From contig CAMWJY010000003.1 in assembly GCA_947174685.1 (NCBI GenBank), forward strand, positions 1 to 19,482: 19,482 bases of DNA, read 5' to 3'. The position numbers and the translations under genes are program-made. The notes under the pieces were generated by a model. The model did no database searches. It saw nothing but the letters and a program-made list of their open reading frames with translations, and was not told the origin of the DNA. This stretch comes from an uncultured Mollicutes bacterium. Its GTDB lineage: Bacteria; Bacillota_I; Bacilli_A; Acholeplasmatales; Anaeroplasmataceae. Positions within the stretch are counted from its first letter, which is position 1; each line of letters opens with the position of its first letter. Of the stretch, positions 1 to 9,200 are shown piece after piece.

Positions 1-70
1 TTGTTTATACTGATTTTTTTCTCATTTTATTGTCAAAATAACATTCAAACTAGGAATTTTTGCAATTTTC

Positions 71-110
71 TTGCAATTTATTTAATAAATTTTGCAAATT
101 ATTTTTTTTT
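71..110 (+). terminator. Probable Rho-independent terminator of an upstream gene
   Basis: TTGCAA at 71-76 pairs with TTGCAA at 92-97, and TTTAT at 77-81 pairs with ATAAA at 85-89. This gives an 11-bp AT-rich stem with a 3-base loop and a 2-base bulge. A run of nine T (102-110) follows after ATTA. The geometry fits an intrinsic terminator for a + strand gene ending before the window. The stem has only four G-C pairs and such AT-rich palindromes also arise by chance here, so support is moderate. Confidence 0.4.
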
Positions 111-133
111 GTATAGCATTTTTTAATTAAAAT

Positions 134-142
134 TGATATAAT
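134..142 (+). promoter_or_regulatory. Extended -10 promoter for the lipoprotein locus
   Basis: TGATATAAT is a perfect extended -10 (TG-N-TATAAT), with TATAAT at 137-142. No good -35 lies 16-18 bases upstream: TTGTAT at 109-114 would need a 22-base spacer. Extended -10 promoters can work without a strong -35. Transcription would start near 148-150, giving an untranslated leader of about 65 bases before the ATG at 215. It is the only convincing promoter in the window and may drive all five genes. Confidence 0.6.
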
Positions 143-203
143 AAGAAAGATATGAAAAAACAAATAGGGGGATTTGTCGAAGCATATAAATCTTATCAAC
201 GAA

Positions 204-209
204 AAGGAG
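204..209 (+). promoter_or_regulatory. Ribosome binding site that fixes the start at 215
   Basis: AAGGAG lies 5 bases before the ATG at 215. The in-frame ATG at 152 has no ribosome site at a usable distance, lies almost on the predicted transcription start, and would place 21 polar residues ahead of an otherwise perfect lipoprotein signal peptide. The start at 215 is therefore preferred. Confidence 0.85.
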
Positions 210-214
210 AAATT

Positions 215-3200
215 ATGAAAAGCAGAATTGGAAAAATAGTATCTACATTATTGTTAACTATTTGTGCGATTGTTTTTTTGTTTGGTATAACTTCTTGTAA
301 GAAGAAACAGCCAGAACCAGTTGGTCCTGGAATTGTAGATCCAGAAAAAGAATATTTCACAGTAACCATTGATTTGGGTGATGGTTCAGTTCCTTCAACA
401 AGGCAAGTTGAAAAAGGACAAAAGCTAACGGATGTAGCAGAACCTACAAGACCTGGTTATACATTTAATGGGTGGAAAGCAAATGATGCTACATGGTCTA
501 TGGATGAAGCTATTAAAGCAAATATCACGATTGTAGCCCAGTGGACCCAAAATGTTGAACCAGGAAAAGAATATTGGACTGTTACAATTGATATGGATAA
601 TGGTTCAACACCTATAACACAAAAAGTAGAAAAAGGAAAGAATTTAACAGGCATTACTGAACCTGCAAAAGATGGCTATACATTTGCAGGCTGGGAAGCA
701 AATGGTTCTACTTGGACAATGGATATGGCAATTACGGCAGATATTACGATTGTAGCCCAGTGGATTAAAGATGATGTTCCAGTTGTTAAATATACTGTCA
801 CATTTGATTCTTTAGGCGGTACAATGAGTGATCCTGAAAAAGTGGAAGTGGAAGAAGGAAAAATGGTTCCAGTTCCTGCTGCTCCAGTGAAGATTGGTGA
901 AGAATTTATTGCTTGGCAAACTTCTAATGGTAGAAACTTTAATTTTTCAACTCCTATTACAGCAGATATTACCTTAAAGGCTTTGTATGATGTGGATCCT
1001 AAAACTTATACGATTTCTTTTAATTCAGAAGGTGGTAGTGCTGTTGAAAGCATTTCTGGTCTTAAGAGAAATGAAGTAGGAATAGCTCCAGAAAAACCAA
1101 CCAAAGAAGGTTATGATTTTGTAGGGTGGTATTTGGATGGAAAATTATATGATTTTAATACTTTAGTTACAAAAAATATTACTTTGACTGCTTCTTGGGC
1201 TAAGGCTAAGGTTACAGTAAGCTTTGATACTGGCGATGGTGGTTCTAAGGTTCCTAACCAAGTCATAGAAGCTGGTACTAAGGCAATTAATCCTGGTGAT
1301 CCAACAAAGACAGATGCAAGATTCCTTGGTTGGTATTATAATGATGCCTTATACGACTTCAATAATATTGTAAATTCTAATATAACTCTTACTGCAAAGT
1401 GGGAAAATACATATACTTTAACTTTCTTAAATCCAGATGCTTCTTATACTTGGCAGCAAGTGATTACAATAAAGATTAAAGAAAATACAGCACTTGGTGA
1501 GAATTTCAGCAATGCTATATTAGAGAATAGTAAAAATGAATTATCAGATTTAACTTCTCCAGATGCAGGCTTCAGTCATAATGGCTATTTTGTTTGGAAT
1601 GGTTGGTATGTTGAGGGAAAAGATGAATTATTTGATCCAGCTGCACCAGTTCAAAGCAGTATGACTATTTATGCAAAATGGAATGAATATTATTATGTTA
1701 ATTTCTCTAATTCAAATGAAGGTGAAATTGTTATTGCCAAAGGTGAAACAGTTGTAGATTATTATAAGGAATTAGGTGCAGAAATTCCAGCTCCTAATGA
1801 TTCTTATGGTCACCCATTTGATATTTGGTCTTATAGTGGAGAGGAATTTGATTTTAATACTCCGATTGTTCAAAATATTGTTTTAACAGCTCGTTATAAA
1901 TATTATGTATCATTTGAGTCTGTAGGTGGTTCTTCAGTAGAACAACAAGTGATTGGTTATGGTAAATATGCAGTTGAACCAGATAATCCAACAAAAGAGC
2001 ATTACCATTTCTTAGGTTGGTATAATAGTGGTGCTCCATTTATTTTCGAAGCGAGCGCAATTACAGATGATATTACGATTACAGCTCGTTGGGTTTATGT
2101 GTTTGAAGGAAAAGGATTAGAAGACAATCCATACCTTTTATCAACTAAGAGTGATATTGAAAACTTAAGTGATTTATTAAGTAGAGATGCTCAAGATCCT
2201 ATTACAGGAGTGATTTATAGAGAAGCTTTCTTTAAATTGACTGCAAATATTGATATGGAAGAGGCAACTATTGCTCCTTTAGCTCAATTTGCTGGTCAAT
2301 TCGATGGTGCTGGTCATAGTATAAATGCCTTTAAGCTTCCAACATCAAATAATGCTAATGTTGGTTTCTTCCAAGAACTAAAATCACCAGCTGTAGTTAA
2401 GAATTTAAAATTATTAGATGTTAATGTAGTTGGAACTTATGCAGCAAATGCATCTATTGGTTTACTTGCAGGTAAAACAGATAGTGTAAGTATTACTGGT
2501 ATTGAGGTTTCTGGTAATATTACATTAGAGGCTTCTAGAATGGAAAGAGCTGTCATTGGTGGTTTAATTGGTGAGGCTCATCAAACAACTGTTTATGCAA
2601 CCATTGTAGAAGTAGAGATTCATGGTGGAAACATTGTTGGTGGTTTGGTAGGCTATGCAACAGATGAAACATCTTTATCTACAAACTATGTAACTGCTAA
2701 TTCTAAACTACAATTATATAGAACTGGATATGCTGCTGGTTTAGTTGGTAGATTAGATGAAAACTCAAGTGTTTCAGATTCTTTAGCTTTAGCTAATATT
2801 TTAAATTCAACTTATACATCTGCATCCGATACACAGAAAAATGCATTCGGATTTGGTGATGGTTCTTTTGTAAACTGTCGAGCTGATGTGAATGATAAAG
2901 ATTTAATTAGTTGGAATAGTGTTGACTGGAATGCAGATTTATCATTAAAGATTGTTCCAGATACACATGAACAAATTAAGGTTACTTTTGGTCAAATGGT
3001 AGATGATAAATTTGTAAAAACAGATGAACAACATTATGATTTTGGTTCAAAGGTAACTGATTTAGCTCCTCTTGAGGGTGAAGGCGGTACTGTATTTGTT
3101 GAGTATCGTTTGAATGGTTCAAGCTTTAATGAAAATGTAGCAGTTTATAGTGATATTACTTTAGTGGCTTATTATGGTTCTTATGAAGCTATGTTAGGCG

Positions 3201-6118
3201 AGTGGGGTAGAACGGAATGTGAATGGTTTACTCTTTCTGTTGATGAGGAAAGTAAAACAATTTCTGCAGAAGCTTCTATTTTCACAGATACATATGCTAC
3301 AACAGGAAGCAACTTTACTGTAATTCCTCTTTACTATGATAGATCTGCTTATGAAACAATTCAATATGTAGAATATGACTCCTATGGATACTATAATTTA
3401 ACTGGCTATTCATATGAAGGTGTTGTAATTTATTTAAAGAGACGTGCTGCAGTCATTGGTGGTAAAGAAGAAGAATATCGTGTTTATTTACAACGTATTG
3501 ATGTAGGTGATTACGATAAAGCATTTATGCGTCTTGAAAGATTAGAATCAACTGGCTGGGATTTAATAATTGATTTAATGTATCCAAAGGCTAGTGACTA
3601 TAGTGGTTATTATTTAAATGAAAATGATGATGTTTTATTTGTTAAAGCACCTTATATACCAAATTATAATAACTATAATCAATCTATCAGCTATAATGGT
3701 ACATATCAAAGCTCACGTATTACGTATACACCATTCTTATTTATGGGTGTTGAGGGCTATGATGAAGTGATGTTAGGTATTACTACTAGTTATAATAGTG
3801 CAATTGGTGATTATATTGTTTTAGAATCAGGTCATTTAAGAGAGATTTATAATTATGAATTAAATGCTGCAACAAATGATGATTTCTATGAGTCATTTGA
3901 ATTTATGAATGCTCGTTGGTATAGTGAGGATTTAGCTTATGATTATTTATGGGATAATTATATAAACTTCAATCCAAAAGATCCATATTACATTTATGAA
4001 GGAACAGTAGCTATGAATCATGTGGTTTCAGTAGATATTGCTTCTCAAACAATTACAGTAGATGGAGAAACCTATTCCTATGAAAAGAATAAGAATAGTG
4101 AGGGTGTAGATGTTTTATCTTATCAGGAAGGAAATAAGACTCACCTTTTATGGGCTGATTATGACATTTCTGGCTGGACGGGTATTACCTATTTCTTACA
4201 TTATCAGTGTTTAGAGGAAAATCAAGATCCTGTTTCAGAAACATGGGTTAAATATACCGTTGCTACACATTATGATTGGGTAGAAGACAAACCTGAAGAA
4301 GGCGAAGAGGATTTAGGATTTGGAGATATCAAAGTTACTGAAATGACAGTAAAATTGGGTGATCATGATCCAGTTCCTTATGATTTTGTCATTCTTACTG
4401 ATTGTGATGGTATTCCTGGTATGGAAGTCTTATCATTAACTTATTTAAGATTTGTAGTAGATGATGTAACATATTTCCTTCGTGAATACAAAAGCGTTGG
4501 ATTCTTAAATCTTTATTATGAAGATCCAAATCATCCAAATCACTTATTAGATAAACGTTATACCAGCAGCTCATCTTTAGAATATTATCATATTGCTTAT
4601 CAAGGCCAGTGGATTTCTAAAGATCAAACTGAACAAATTTCTATTGATATTAATGAAAAGAAAATTAATGGTTATGATTTTGAATATGAATGGTATACAG
4701 CTAATGATTATGACTATGATGTAATGGGCACATCAGCTAGATATTACAATCGCATTATGTCTTTTACAGATGGAGAAGATTTATATCAATTCAGAGTAAC
4801 ATTTATTCGTAAAGGTTATGGTTACCTATTTAAATATGATGCAGCTAAAGATCAATATGTTTTAGTAAAAGAATATTTTGGTAAATTTATGCTAGATGAA
4901 TTAGTAGGAACTTGGAACTATTATGAGGCTACTAAGGTTAACGTTATAGAAGTTGAATATGATGGAATCTATTCTGTATATTATAATGGTGTTTTACAAA
5001 ATGCATTCTTAACTTGGAATATATATAATGGTGTTCCAGTTCTTGCGTTTAAATTAGATGATGGTGAAAAGGTTGAATTGCTTCATTTAGTTAATTCAAG
5101 CGCATTTGGTTATGAACTCATGAGTGTATTAGATTATGATAGCTATGATGCAGTATATGATGATGCCGAAGAAGATATGGTATATGAATACACGAATAAA
5201 TACTTGTATTTTAAGGATACAACGATTGCAGATGTTGTTAAAACAATGAGTGGTACATGGACAGATGGCTCTATTACTGTTACAGTTAAAAATGATGAAT
5301 TAATTGTTACAGAACCTAACTTTGAACCAGTTACCTTATCTATAGCATATATCTATGATTTACCAAGTTCATTTATGGATCAATATGTTATAATAATGGT
5401 GGGCATAGATGCAGATGGCGTTGGAAGCTATTATGTATACTATTACAATTATTATGTATATTTTGAGCATTACATTGATGAAGAACATTATACAACAGGT
5501 TCATTAGTTAAACGTGATGATGTTATGTCATTTAGAGGAAGCTTTGTAAATGTTTCATTAACTGAAAGTCATAGCTTCTATTTTGATGGTCAAACACTTA
5601 CACTTGATAATCATGAATATGATGTTGAATATTTGAGTTATGGATATGCAATGTTGAATGATGGTAGAATTGTTCCAGTATTAACATTTGATGATGTTTT
5701 AGATCTTGATGAAACAAATTTAACAGCTGTATTGCGTGCGTGTCAAATTTATTACATTGATGGAGTGATGGTAATTAGTATCACAGACTCATATGTAACA
5801 TTAAGCGTATCAGCTGCTGGTATTTCCATTGATTCTTATGACAAAATTGATAACATTTTAGTTAATGAATTATTCTATAGCTCAGATGTTTTACAATATA
5901 ATGGAGTTTATCAATTTAATGGAACACAAAATTTAGTTGTAAATGATGGCTATGTATATGTTGATGGAGTAAAGATTGAAGCAGATATTTTAGTTTTAGC
6001 AAACGGAAATATTCAATTATTATTTAATGTTGGTGAAGATACTTATTATGCTATGATTGGTATCAATGCATATGGAGAAAAGGTTTATCAAATCTTTAAG
6101 ATGTCTCTTGCTAGTTAA
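215..6118 (+). CDS. Giant surface lipoprotein with InlB-type B-repeats, GLUG-like region and Tyr-rich beta modules
   Basis: Predicted membrane-anchored surface protein of 1967 residues with no catalytic motif that I can see; an adhesive or ligand-binding stalk is the likely role. A lipoprotein signal peptide ends in the lipobox ITSC, with Cys28 as lipidation site. Residues about 46-626 hold eight Listeria-Bacteroides B-repeats (InlB B / Flg_new type), recognisable by G-Y-x-F-x-G-W and closing ITxxAxW, and a degenerate ninth lies at about 921-987. Between them, about 630-900, is a GLUG-like beta-helical region with DNPYLLST, a FAGQFDGAGHSI segment and several GGLxG turns. From about 990 to the end, roughly nine degenerate modules of 95-135 residues each open with G-x-W/Y/F and are very rich in Tyr and Asp. 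I cannot assign these to a family. There is no LPXTG or C-terminal membrane segment. It is the first gene after the promoter and lies 83 bases before the next. Confidence 0.95.
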   Translation: MKSRIGKIVSTLLLTICAIVFLFGITSCKKKQPEPVGPGIVDPEKEYFTVTIDLGDGSVPSTRQVEKGQKLTDVAEPTRPGYTFNGWKANDATWSMDEAIKANITIVAQWTQNVEPGKEYWTVTIDMDNGSTPITQKVEKGKNLTGITEPAKDGYTFAGWEANGSTWTMDMAITADITIVAQWIKDDVPVVKYTVTFDSLGGTMSDPEKVEVEEGKMVPVPAAPVKIGEEFIAWQTSNGRNFNFSTPITADITLKALYDVDPKTYTISFNSEGGSAVESISGLKRNEVGIAPEKPTKEGYDFVGWYLDGKLYDFNTLVTKNITLTASWAKAKVTVSFDTGDGGSKVPNQVIEAGTKAINPGDPTKTDARFLGWYYNDALYDFNNIVNSNITLTAKWENTYTLTFLNPDASYTWQQVITIKIKENTALGENFSNAILENSKNELSDLTSPDAGFSHNGYFVWNGWYVEGKDELFDPAAPVQSSMTIYAKWNEYYYVNFSNSNEGEIVIAKGETVVDYYKELGAEIPAPNDSYGHPFDIWSYSGEEFDFNTPIVQNIVLTARYKYYVSFESVGGSSVEQQVIGYGKYAVEPDNPTKEHYHFLGWYNSGAPFIFEASAITDDITITARWVYVFEGKGLEDNPYLLSTKSDIENLSDLLSRDAQDPITGVIYREAFFKLTANIDMEEATIAPLAQFAGQFDGAGHSINAFKLPTSNNANVGFFQELKSPAVVKNLKLLDVNVVGTYAANASIGLLAGKTDSVSITGIEVSGNITLEASRMERAVIGGLIGEAHQTTVYATIVEVEIHGGNIVGGLVGYATDETSLSTNYVTANSKLQLYRTGYAAGLVGRLDENSSVSDSLALANILNSTYTSASDTQKNAFGFGDGSFVNCRADVNDKDLISWNSVDWNADLSLKIVPDTHEQIKVTFGQMVDDKFVKTDEQHYDFGSKVTDLAPLEGEGGTVFVEYRLNGSSFNENVAVYSDITLVAYYGSYEAMLGEWGRTECEWFTLSVDEESKTISAEASIFTDTYATTGSNFTVIPLYYDRSAYETIQYVEYDSYGYYNLTGYSYEGVVIYLKRRAAVIGGKEEEYRVYLQRIDVGDYDKAFMRLERLESTGWDLIIDLMYPKASDYSGYYLNENDDVLFVKAPYIPNYNNYNQSISYNGTYQSSRITYTPFLFMGVEGYDEVMLGITTSYNSAIGDYIVLESGHLREIYNYELNAATNDDFYESFEFMNARWYSEDLAYDYLWDNYINFNPKDPYYIYEGTVAMNHVVSVDIASQTITVDGETYSYEKNKNSEGVDVLSYQEGNKTHLLWADYDISGWTGITYFLHYQCLEENQDPVSETWVKYTVATHYDWVEDKPEEGEEDLGFGDIKVTEMTVKLGDHDPVPYDFVILTDCDGIPGMEVLSLTYLRFVVDDVTYFLREYKSVGFLNLYYEDPNHPNHLLDKRYTSSSSLEYYHIAYQGQWISKDQTEQISIDINEKKINGYDFEYEWYTANDYDYDVMGTSARYYNRIMSFTDGEDLYQFRVTFIRKGYGYLFKYDAAKDQYVLVKEYFGKFMLDELVGTWNYYEATKVNVIEVEYDGIYSVYYNGVLQNAFLTWNIYNGVPVLAFKLDDGEKVELLHLVNSSAFGYELMSVLDYDSYDAVYDDAEEDMVYEYTNKYLYFKDTTIADVVKTMSGTWTDGSITVTVKNDELIVTEPNFEPVTLSIAYIYDLPSSFMDQYVIIMVGIDADGVGSYYVYYYNYYVYFEHYIDEEHYTTGSLVKRDDVMSFRGSFVNVSLTESHSFYFDGQTLTLDNHEYDVEYLSYGYAMLNDGRIVPVLTFDDVLDLDETNLTAVLRACQIYYIDGVMVISITDSYVTLSVSAAGISIDSYDKIDNILVNELFYSSDVLQYNGVYQFNGTQNLVVNDGYVYVDGVKIEADILVLANGNIQLLFNVGEDTYYAMIGINAYGEKVYQIFKMSLAS
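350..2092 (+). repeat. Array of eight InlB/Flg_new-type B-repeats
   Basis: Units lie at about 350-544, 569-763, 788-988, 1004-1198, 1208-1402, 1409-1681, 1688-1897 and 1901-2092. Most are about 65 residues; the sixth is longer (about 91). Conserved features are an opening V-T/S-F strand, a Gly-rich turn, PTKxGY-type hinge, F-x-G-W, and a closing ITLTAxW strand. Units 1 and 2 are the closest pair: a 19-base stretch is identical at 527-545 and 746-764, exactly 219 bases apart. B-repeats are small beta-grasp-like folds common in secreted Firmicutes and Bacteroides proteins and usually act as spacers or binding modules. Confidence 0.9.
3176..6115 (+). repeat. Tyr/Asp-rich repeated beta modules, family not recognised
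   Basis: Each unit begins with G-x-aromatic, followed by short alternating hydrophobic strands, a D/N-G turn and a second set of strands. Visible openings, numbered from the Met at 215, are GEWG (about 994), SGYYLN (1130), EGTVAM (1262), a weaker one near 1369, GQWISK (1463), VGTWNY (1564), SGTWTD (1678), RGSFVN (1773) and NGVYQF (1895). Spacing is about 95-135 residues. The pattern suggests repeated small beta barrels or sandwiches (lipocalin-like in strand rhythm), but that is inference. Tyr clusters such as YYVYYYNYYVYF are striking. Confidence 0.6.
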
Positions 6119-6135
6119 TTAAATAAGGTAATTAT

Positions 6136-6161
6136 GGAGGGTAAGGCTTTACCTGCCCTCC
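6136..6161 (+). other. Intergenic hairpin between the first two lipoprotein genes
   Basis: GGAGGG at 6136-6141 pairs with CCCTCC at 6156-6161, and TAA at 6142-6144 pairs with TTA at 6149-6151, leaving a 4-base bulge (CCTG) and a 4-base loop (GGCT). It is the most GC-rich spot of the surrounding non-coding DNA. Only two T follow, then an A-run, so it lacks the U-tract of an intrinsic terminator on the + strand. It may stabilise or help process a joint transcript of the two genes. Confidence 0.45.
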
Positions 6162-6201
6162 TTAAAAAAGTGCAGTAGAAAATTTTGCGGAGGAAAAGAA
6201 A

Positions 6202-9200
6202 ATGAAAAAAAGAAATTTAGCAGTATTGGGTATGGTTGCGGTTTCTGCTTTAGGTACAGCAGGATTAGCATCTTGTAAAGATAAGGGAAAAGATCCAGAA
6301 CCAATAGTAAATGAAGTAGTAAAAAAATTAGTAGTTACAGGTACAAAATTAACAGTAACTGAAGAAGGAGCTAAGTCTTTAGATCTTAAGACATTATTCT
6401 CATTAAATTATGATGGCTCTGCAGTGGAAATCACTGATGATATGATTTCAGGTACTTTTGAGGCTAAAGAAGGTACTTATACAATTAAGCTAACTTATGA
6501 AGGTCAAACAGCAACAAGTACTGTTGTAGTTGTTAAAGATGATGGCAGTATTGTTACTCCAACAGTTAAAACTGTAGCACTTACAGGAACAAATATGACT
6601 CTTGCTGAGGCTGGTGCAGAAGCATTAGACCTTAAAACATTATTTAAGATTAAATTAAATAATGCTGATGTTGCAGTAACAGATGCAATGATTACAGGTG
6701 CTTTTGAAGCAAAAGAAGGTACTTATACAGTTACACTTACTTATGAAGGTCAAACAGCAACAAGCACTGTTATTGTTGTTAAAGATGATGGCAGTGTTGT
6801 TTCATCTAAAATTTTGAAGGTTACAGGAACAAACATGACTCTTACAGAGGACGCTGTTGATGCTTTAGATTTAAAGAGCTTATTTACTATTGAATTAAAT
6901 GGTGCAGCTGTTGCAGTAACAAATGATATGATTACAGGAACTGTTGAAGCAGAAGAAGGTACTTATAAAGTTACACTTTCCTATGATGGTCAAACAGTTG
7001 AAAGTACTGTAGAGGTTGTAAAGAACTTTGTAGAGCTAAGAGCTAAAGACCAAGTGATTGAAGTTGGTAATGTAGATAGCTTAGAAGTAAGAGAATTATT
7101 CAGTATATTTGAAAATGGTGAATCAGTAAATGTTTTAAGAAGCATGATTGATGATGGTGGTTTAACAAATAAAGCTGGTACATATGATGTAGTATTAACT
7201 TACGGTGGTAAAACAATTACATGTGTTGTTAAGGTTGTTAATAATTATGATGTAAATATTTTAATTAATAGTGAGGCATTATTTGCACATAAAAATGATG
7301 ATAATTTTGATTTGAAGAATGTATTTTCATTATATGTTGGTAGTGATGAGCAACCAATTACAGATGATATGATTACATCAGAGAAATTTGATATCACTCG
7401 TGCAGGTAAATATAATGTCCAATTTAACTTTGATAGATTTGGTTATTCATATCATTCTGAGGCGACTGTTACAGTGTTACCAGATGTAGAAATTGAAACT
7501 CCAAATGGGGATGTATTTGAAGTTGCAGGTGTTTATAAATCTAATGCAGTTTTCAAATTTAATGAGGTTTTCAAAGTTTATGTGGATGGTGTAGAGCTTC
7601 CATATGATGAGGAAAATTTAGATTGTGATATTGAATTTGTTAGTAATTTAGCTCAAACAGGTGAGTACGATGTAACTTATTCAGTAAATGTTTGTGGTGT
7701 TGTAACCTCTAAGACAATTCATTATAGTATATTAACTTATAATGTAACAATGGATACAACGGCTACTACTACATCATTTAATAAATCAAAATTAACTGAA
7801 GACTATAATGTTTTAGATTTCTTTAATATCAAGATTAATTCTAATAATGTTTCTTATTATAATTTCTTATTTGTAGATGCTTCTAAAGAAGATGAAACAG
7901 AAGTTCCAGAAGGTAAGACTAAAGTAGTATATACCCTTGATAATCCAATTGAGTATGGTACTGTTGGTACATATGATGTAACTATTAGCTTTGAATTAGA
8001 AGGAAATACTTATGAAAAGACTGTAGCAATTACAATTAAAGAGGATGTTGAAATCACTGAAAAATCATCTAAGGTAACTTCAGTTTTAACTGGTGTTGAA
8101 TCATTTGATTATAAAACAATGTTCAATGTTAGAAAATTCAACCCAAATAATTCTTCTTGGAGTCCTTATGATACAATTACTGTTACAGATGACATGATTG
8201 ATGCTTCAGGAGTTGATTTAAACACTCCAGGTACTTATGAAGTTAAGTGTACTTATGAAGAAGTAGAATATGTAGCCCAATTTGTAGTTGCAGATCCAGT
8301 TTATGTAGGTACTTATACAGCTATGGATGGTAGTGGTAAAACTTTGGAAATCAGAAATGATGGCGCAACATATACTGGTTCAAATGGATCAGTTTCTGGT
8401 ACAATTTCTGTTACTGATGATGTATTGACAATTACTTTAGATAATTTATATGGTAGTGTTGCATGTAAATATGTTGATGGTCTTTTGACATTTGATCGGA
8501 ACTATTCAAGTGTTTTAGCTTCTGAATGTGCAGTTTATGCAAAAGATCCAGAGGCATGGACAAAGAAAGAAGCAACTAACCTTATTAGCGCAAGTGATGG
8601 TTATAGAATTACTGAATTTACAAATACAGAAGATGATTCTATTAAGCATGTTTTCGTATTAGCATATGTTTATAATGAAATTTCAGATGAAGGAACAGCT
8701 ATACCTAATGATTGTGAGGCAACTTATTATATCGATCCAAGTGTTACAGGAACATTATTTGAAGGTTCTGCAACAATAACTTTAGGAAGCGACAAAGTTA
8801 AATTTGTATTTGATAATGAAGGTGGCTTTACACTTGGTGATGCAACAGTAGTAGAAGGCGATGGCATGCAAGGTACTTATACAGGTGATCATGGTACACT
8901 TGAATTAGATGGTGCTGGTAAGCTTACCGTTACTGATTCTGAAGACATTGTACCTAACTATAGTGGTGTATCTTATAGTTTAATTTCAGGTAAATGTATT
9001 TTAACTTGGAGAGATTCAGGCTATAATACTCACAGATTAATAGTTGTTTTAGATAAAGAAGCTGGTACTTATGCGTTAGATACAGAAAATGATGGTTTTG
9101 CAAGAAAGTATCTTAATGGTTCTTATTGTTACATCGATTTCTTAGGCAATGGTATTGCATCAGCATATAGTGTGTTCAAATATGGTGATGTATGGTGTTC

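Noticed and set aside
457..654. Minus-strand frame of 65 codons inside the first lipoprotein gene
   Set aside because: It lies wholly opposite the B-repeat array, where coding on the + strand is certain, and its product has no recognisable features. It is a shadow frame.
1854..2039. Minus-strand frame of 61 codons
   Set aside because: Opposite B-repeats 7 and 8, His/Asn/Tyr-rich by complement of the + strand codons, and no plausible gene context.
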